In this document: positions 58,415 to 64,000 of the stretch, piece by piece
Numbering within the stretch: position 1 is the stretch's first letter
Layout: every line of letters starts with the position of its first letter
Assembly: GCF_045032955.1 (NCBI RefSeq)
Contig: NZ_JBJFZU010000002.1
Location: 806,001 to 870,000, forward strand
Reading direction: 5' to 3'
Length of the DNA: 64,000 bases
From: Ornithinicoccus sp045032955
GTDB taxonomy: Bacteria > Actinomycetota > Actinomycetes > Actinomycetales > Dermatophilaceae
Translations under genes and position numbers: made by a program
The notes under the pieces: generated by a model
Database searches by the model: none
What the model was told of the DNA's origin: nothing
Seen by the model: the letters and a program-made list of their open reading frames with translations, nothing else

Positions 58415-59235
58415 TGGACAGCGCCTACCGTCGCGCCTACCACAGTGCCCACGAGGCGCTGGGACAGGCGTTGGCGCACGACGGCGGCAGCATCGACCCG
58501 GCGCGCCTGGCTGACGAGGTGTGGGCGGTGGCGCGTCTCGTCGACGGCAACGCGGCCCTGCGCCGCAGCCTGGCCGACCCGTCCCGGGAGGGCTCCGACC
58601 GTGCCTCGCTGGCGGAGAAGGTCCTCGCCGGGAAGGTGAGCCACGGCACGGTGCACGTCGTCAAGGGCGTCGTCGCGCAGCGGTGGTCCGACCCCGGCGC
58701 GGTAGGCACCGCGCTGCAGCGGCTCGGGGTCGAGAGCCAGCTCGAGCATGCCGAGCGGCACGGTCGGCTGACCCAGGTCGAGGACGAGCTGTTCCGGTTC
58801 AGCCGGATCGTCGAAGGCACGCCCGACCTGCAGGCCGCGCTCAGCGACCGGCGGGCACAGGACTCGGCCAAGCGCTCGCTCGTCGAGCGGCTGCTCTCGA
58901 TCAAGGCCGCGCCGGAGACGGTGAGCCTGGCCGTCCAGGCGGTGGCCGGGCTCCGCGGCGCGCGCTTCGACCGAAGCCTTCGGGCCTTCCTGGAGCAGGC
59001 GTCCGAGCGCCAGCAGCAGGTGAACGCGGTGGTGACCAGCGCCATACCCCTGACCGAGGCCCAGCTCGAGACGCTCCGGTCCGCGCTCAGCCGGCAGTAC
59101 GGCCGCCAGGTCCACACCAACGTCGTCATCGACAGTGATGTCGTCGGTGGCATCCGGGTCGAGATCGGCGACGAGGTCGTCGACGGCACCATCAGCCACC
59201 GGCTGGCCGAGGCCCACCGCCGGATGACCGGCTGA
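58414..59235 (+). CDS. atpH: ATP synthase F1 subunit delta
   Basis: Links the peripheral stalk to the F1 head. The 273-residue length is that of the longer actinobacterial delta. The C-terminal SAIPLTEAQLETLRSALS and NVVIDSDVVGGIRVEIGDEV are the classic OSCP/delta ending. It is coupled to atpF. Confidence 0.95.
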   Translation: MDSAYRRAYHSAHEALGQALAHDGGSIDPARLADEVWAVARLVDGNAALRRSLADPSREGSDRASLAEKVLAGKVSHGTVHVVKGVVAQRWSDPGAVGTALQRLGVESQLEHAERHGRLTQVEDELFRFSRIVEGTPDLQAALSDRRAQDSAKRSLVERLLSIKAAPETVSLAVQAVAGLRGARFDRSLRAFLEQASERQQQVNAVVTSAIPLTEAQLETLRSALSRQYGRQVHTNVVIDSDVVGGIRVEIGDEVVDGTISHRLAEAHRRMTG

Positions 59236-59309
59236 GCAGTGCCCACCCACCACACCCCCACAGCACCGGCCCCGCACCCAGTCCAGGGCCACGACGAGGA
59301 GAAGACACC

Positions 59310-60956
59310 ATGACGGAGCTTTCGATCCGTCCCGAGGAGATCCGGGACGCTCTGGACCAGTTCGTCCAGTCCTACGAGCCGGGCGCCGCCTCCCGTGAGG
59401 AGGTCGGGCGTGTAGCCGATGCCAGCGACGGCATCGCGCACGTCGAGGGCCTGCCCTCGGTGATGACGAACGAGCTGCTCGAGTTCGAGGACGGCACCCT
59501 CGGCCTGGCGCTCAACCTCGACGTCCACGAGGTCGGCGTCATCGTGCTCGGCGACTTCTCCGGGCTGGAGGAGGGCCAGGCCGTGCGGCGCACCGGTGAG
59601 GTGCTCTCCGTCGCCGTGGGCGACGGCTACCTCGGCCGCGTGGTCGACCCGCTCGGCCAGCCGATCGACGGCCTGGGCGAGATCGAGACCGAGGCACGTC
59701 GCGCCCTGGAGCTGCAGGCCCCCGGCGTGATGGCACGCAAGTCGGTGCACGAGCCGCTGCAGACCGGCATCAAGGCCATCGACGCCATGATCCCCGTCGG
59801 TCGTGGCCAGCGGCAGCTGATCATCGGTGACCGCCAGACCGGCAAGACCGCGGTGGCGATCGACACCATCCTGAACCAGAAGGAGAACTGGGAGTCCGGG
59901 GACCCGGACAAGCAGGTGCGCTGCATCTACGTCGCGATCGGTCAGAAGGGTTCGACGATCGCCTCGGTGCGCAGCACCCTGGAGGAGAACGGCGCGCTGG
60001 ACTACACCACCATCGTCGCCGCTCCGGCCTCCGACGCCGCCGGCTTCAAGTACCTGGCCCCCTACACCGGTTCGGCCATCGGCCAGCACTGGATGTACGA
60101 CGGCAAGCATGTCCTGATCGTCTTCGACGACCTGTCGAAGCAGGCGGAGGCCTACCGCGCCGTGTCCCTGCTGCTGCGGCGTCCGCCGGGGCGCGAGGCA
60201 TACCCGGGTGACGTCTTCTACCTGCACTCGCGGCTGCTGGAACGTTGCGCGAAGCTGTCCGACGAGCTGGGGGCCGGGTCGATGACGGGGCTGCCGATCA
60301 TCGAGACCAAGGCTGGTGACGTGTCGGCCTACATCCCGACGAACGTCATCTCCATCACCGACGGCCAGATCTACCTCCAGGCGGACCTGTTCAACTCCAA
60401 CGTCCGTCCCGCGATCGACGTCGGCGTCTCGGTGTCCCGTGTCGGCGGTGCCGCCCAGGTGAAGGCGATGAAGTCGGTCTCCGGCCGCCTGAAGGTCGAC
60501 CTCGCGCAGTTCCGCGAGATGGAGGCCTTCGCCATGTTCGCCTCCGACCTGGACGACGCGTCGAAGGCGCAGCTGGCCCGCGGTGTCCGGATGGTGGAGA
60601 TCCTGAAGCAGCCGCAGTCGTCCCCGGTGTCGGTCGAGAACCAGGTGGCGATCATCTGGGCCGGCACCAACGGCCACATCGACGAGATCCCCGTCAGCGA
60701 CGTGCGTCGTTTCGAGTCGGAGTGGGTCGACTACCTGGGCCGTGAGCAGAAGGGTCTGCTCGACGGGATCCGGGAGACCGGCAAGCTCGGTGACGACACC
60801 ACGGCGGCGCTGGGTGAGGCGATGAGCGCCTTCAAGAAGGAGTTCACCCCTGACGACAGCCACGAGATCCATGCCAGCGACGAGGACGAGGACGACGTCG
60901 AGGCGATGGACAGCGGGGACGTCGACCAGGAGCAGCTCACCGTCAAGCGCGGCTGA
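59310..60956 (+). CDS. atpA: ATP synthase F1 subunit alpha
   Basis: Non-catalytic nucleotide-binding subunit of 548 residues: Walker A GDRQTGKTAVAID, LIVFDDLSKQAEAY and the PGREAYPGDVFYLHSRLLER block with the alpha signature. The C-terminus is extended by about 35 acidic residues, as in mycobacteria, where such a tail suppresses ATP hydrolysis; here it is shorter and rich in Asp/Glu (ASDEDEDDVEAMDSG). A good ribosome site (GAGGAGA) precedes the ATG. Confidence 0.97.
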   Translation: MTELSIRPEEIRDALDQFVQSYEPGAASREEVGRVADASDGIAHVEGLPSVMTNELLEFEDGTLGLALNLDVHEVGVIVLGDFSGLEEGQAVRRTGEVLSVAVGDGYLGRVVDPLGQPIDGLGEIETEARRALELQAPGVMARKSVHEPLQTGIKAIDAMIPVGRGQRQLIIGDRQTGKTAVAIDTILNQKENWESGDPDKQVRCIYVAIGQKGSTIASVRSTLEENGALDYTTIVAAPASDAAGFKYLAPYTGSAIGQHWMYDGKHVLIVFDDLSKQAEAYRAVSLLLRRPPGREAYPGDVFYLHSRLLERCAKLSDELGAGSMTGLPIIETKAGDVSAYIPTNVISITDGQIYLQADLFNSNVRPAIDVGVSVSRVGGAAQVKAMKSVSGRLKVDLAQFREMEAFAMFASDLDDASKAQLARGVRMVEILKQPQSSPVSVENQVAIIWAGTNGHIDEIPVSDVRRFESEWVDYLGREQKGLLDGIRETGKLGDDTTAALGEAMSAFKKEFTPDDSHEIHASDEDEDDVEAMDSGDVDQEQLTVKRG

Positions 60957-61001
60957 CGCCGCGCACCACCAGACCACCAGCGAAGACGGGAGAGGCGAGA
61001 T

Positions 61002-61904
61002 ATGGGAGCGCAGCAGCGGGAGTACCGCCAGCGCAGCCGGTCCGTCCAGTCGACGAAGAAGATCACGCGAGCCATGGAGCTCATCGCGGCGTCCCGCGTG
61101 GTCAAGGCTCGGCAGCGGGTCGTCGAGACGACGCCTTACGCTCAGGCGATCACGCAGGCCGCGGCCGCGGTGGCGTCCCACTCGGACGTGGACCACCCGA
61201 TGACCATGAAGCGGGAGAACCCACGACGGGCAGCGGTACTGATCATCAGTTCCGACCGCGGCCTCGCAGGCGCCTACTCCGCCAACGTGCTCAAGCGCAG
61301 CGAGCAGCTGCGTGAGCTCCTCGAGGACGAGGGCCTGGAGGCGGTGTCCTTCCTCGCCGGCCGGAAGGCCGAGGGGTACTACCGGTTCCGCAACCGTCCC
61401 TTCGAGGAGTCGTGGAGCGGGTTCTCCGACTCGCCGACGTTCGACGCGGCGGACGAGATCGCCGACCGGGTCATCGGTGAGTTCACCAAGGGCTCGGACG
61501 CAGGTGGGGTCGACGAGCTGCACCTGGTCTACACCCGGTTCGTCAACATGGTGACCCAGGAGGTGCAGGTCACCCGGCTGCTGCCGCTGGAGATCGTCGA
61601 GCAGGACACCAGTTCGAGCGATGGTGAGCTGTTCCCGCTCTACGAGTTCGAGCCGAACGCCGAAGAGGTGCTCGACGAGCTGCTCCCGCGCTACATCAAG
61701 TCGCGCATCTGGAACGCCCTGCTGCAGTCCGCCGCATCGGAGCTCGCGGCCCGTCAGCGCGCGATGAAGTCGGCGACGGACAACGCCGAGGAACTCATCA
61801 AGACGTACACCCGGCTGGCGAACCAGGCTCGCCAGGCCGAGATCACCCAAGAGATCAGCGAAATCGTGGGCGGCGCCAGCGCCCTCGCCGACGCCAAGAA
61901 GTGA
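61002..61904 (+). CDS. atpG: ATP synthase F1 subunit gamma
   Basis: Central rotor shaft, 300 residues. The N-terminal helix STKKITRAMELIAASRVVKA and the C-terminal SAASELAARQRAMKSATDNA are the conserved coiled-coil ends, with SSDRGLAGAYSANV between. In actinobacteria gamma and epsilon bind each other directly, so the absence of epsilon downstream matters. Confidence 0.97.
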   Translation: MGAQQREYRQRSRSVQSTKKITRAMELIAASRVVKARQRVVETTPYAQAITQAAAAVASHSDVDHPMTMKRENPRRAAVLIISSDRGLAGAYSANVLKRSEQLRELLEDEGLEAVSFLAGRKAEGYYRFRNRPFEESWSGFSDSPTFDAADEIADRVIGEFTKGSDAGGVDELHLVYTRFVNMVTQEVQVTRLLPLEIVEQDTSSSDGELFPLYEFEPNAEEVLDELLPRYIKSRIWNALLQSAASELAARQRAMKSATDNAEELIKTYTRLANQARQAEITQEISEIVGGASALADAKK

Positions 61905-61922
61905 GAGGGAAGCACCCAAGCC

Positions 61923-63380
<1,458 letters not shown>

Positions 63381-63400
63381 GGCGTCCCTGACGGGACCCA

Positions 63401-63436
63401 CGACGGGCCGGCACCCCCACGGGTGCCGGCCCGTCG
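63401..63436 (+). terminator. Terminator closing the atp operon after atpD
   Basis: Perfect 16-base arms CGACGGGCCGGCACCC (63401-63416) and 63421-63436 with loop CCAC, 21 bases past the atpD stop. Confidence 0.88.
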
Positions 63437-63503
63437 GCATACCCCCTCCCTCGCCATTCCTCGGTGGGGCTGGGGGCAGCCACGGGCGACGCCCGGTCGG
63501 GGG

Positions 63504-63509
63504 TAGGCT
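63504..63509 (+). promoter_or_regulatory. Putative -10 box (TAGGCT) of the nucleobase permease gene
   Basis: TAGGCT lies 63 bases before the permease ATG, implying a short leader. No pyrimidine-attenuation hairpin is clear in it. Confidence 0.4.
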
Positions 63510-63572
63510 CCTCAGCGGCCCGCCGGGCATCAGGAGCACCCGGGCCGTTCCGAAGACACAGGGGAGACCTGC

Positions 63573-64000
63573 ATGGGTATGTGGAGCGTGCACGGCAACG
63601 GGTACCGGATCGGGCCGGGGCAGGTCGTCGGGCCCCGCGAACGGCTCGCCTGGGTGCCGACCATCGGCATCGGGATGCAGCACGTGGTGGCGATGTTCGG
63701 CGCCGCCTTCCTGGTCCCGCTGATCACCGGCTTCCCGCCGAGCACCACGCTGCTCTTCAGCGGCGTCGGCACCCTCCTCTTCCTCATCATCACCGCCGGG
63801 CGGGTGCCCTCATACCTGGGCTCCAGCTTCGCCTTCCTGGCCCCGATCGCCGCGGCCCAGGCCGAGCACGGACCGGCGGGGGCCCTCGGCGGCGTGGTGA
63901 TGGCGGGTGTCGTGCTGGCCCTGGTCGGAGCCCTCGTGCAGGTCGTCGGGCACGGGTGGGTGAGCCGGCTGATGCCGCCGATGGTCACCGGTGCGATCGT
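63573..64000 (+). CDS. Uracil/xanthine permease, NCS2 family (partial at right edge)
   Basis: N-terminal 142 residues of a nucleobase:cation symporter-2 protein. After a short cytoplasmic stretch comes PTIGIGMQHVVAMFGAAFLVPLITG, whose QH pair is conserved in NCS2, then LLFSGVGTLLFLIITAGRVPSYLGSSFAFLAP, where the SSFAFLAP segment is the substrate-site helix of UraA-type proteins. ATG 63573 has GGGGAG seven bases upstream. Uracil is the likeliest substrate, xanthine or others being possible. It occupies the position where atpC would be expected. Confidence 0.92.
   Translation, partial: MGMWSVHGNGYRIGPGQVVGPRERLAWVPTIGIGMQHVVAMFGAAFLVPLITGFPPSTTLLFSGVGTLLFLIITAGRVPSYLGSSFAFLAPIAAAQAEHGPAGALGGVVMAGVVLALVGALVQVVGHGWVSRLMPPMVTGAI

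Overview
The window is one continuous stretch of a very GC-rich chromosome. Mycothiol S-conjugate amidase, a KGD-type fused 2-oxoglutarate dehydrogenase, an actinobacterial Rho with a long RNA-binding insertion, a DUF4307 gene and the gene order greA-DUF4307-mca-trhA-(Z)-prenyltransferase-phoH2 all point to an actinobacterium. The olefin genes and general style suggest Micrococcales, perhaps the Intrasporangiaceae/Ornithinimicrobiaceae; that last step is inference. I see no insertion sequence, prophage, CRISPR array or rRNA. One tRNA gene, tRNA-Arg(CCG), is present.

Layout. 1-3.8 kb: oleA and a fused oleBC for long-chain olefin synthesis, running off the left edge. 3.9-5.3 kb: a Met-rich lipoprotein and a small unknown protein. 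5.3-11.1 kb: a four-gene minus-strand block for a teichoic-acid-like polymer (CDP-alcohol transferase, glycosyltransferase, a cytidylyltransferase/dehydrogenase fusion, a TagF-like polymerase). 11.2-17.7 kb: msrA, greA, DUF4307, mca, trhA, a Z-prenyltransferase and phoH2. 17.9-25.1 kb: a secreted transglycosylase, DUF1206, coaA, glmS, acpS, nnr and a VOC protein. 25.1-32.8 kb: leucine genes (leuA with a leader-peptide attenuator, leuD, leuC, leuB), overlapping into alr, tsaE and a small phosphatase, then an S26 peptidase. 33-37 kb: a polyprenyl glycosylphosphotransferase, pheA, an SGNH-fold protein and a GNAT protein. 37-44.5 kb: kgd, an ABC exporter and an aldehyde dehydrogenase. 44.6-55.7 kb: tRNA-Arg, argS, a short hom, rho, rpmE, prfA, prmC, a 24-residue membrane peptide, tsaC, glyA and a wecA-like gene. 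55.8-63.4 kb: the F1Fo ATP synthase operon, ending at atpD with a strong terminator and no atpC. 63.6 kb onward: the start of a uracil/xanthine permease.

Most genes are housekeeping. Envelope functions recur: teichoic-acid-like polymer, prenyl and undecaprenyl carriers, GlmS amino sugar, alanine racemase and transglycosylase. Several genes that normally sit in these operons are missing from their usual place (lysA, thrC, thrB, atpC), suggesting rearrangement.

Regulation. At least ten genes appear leaderless or nearly so: a TAGRNT-like -10 box lies 6-7 bases before the start codon. Other control elements are a leucine leader peptide, a tandem 15-base operator before trhA and the prenyltransferase, and a perfect CRP/GlxR-type palindrome before the atp operon. 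The octamer GGTATGCC recurs on both strands and seems to override codon preference. No intergenic gap exceeds about 250 bases. I found no wholly new multi-gene system; the strongest oddities are the missing atpC, the cytidylyltransferase-dehydrogenase fusion, the leucine attenuator and the GGTATGCC motif.
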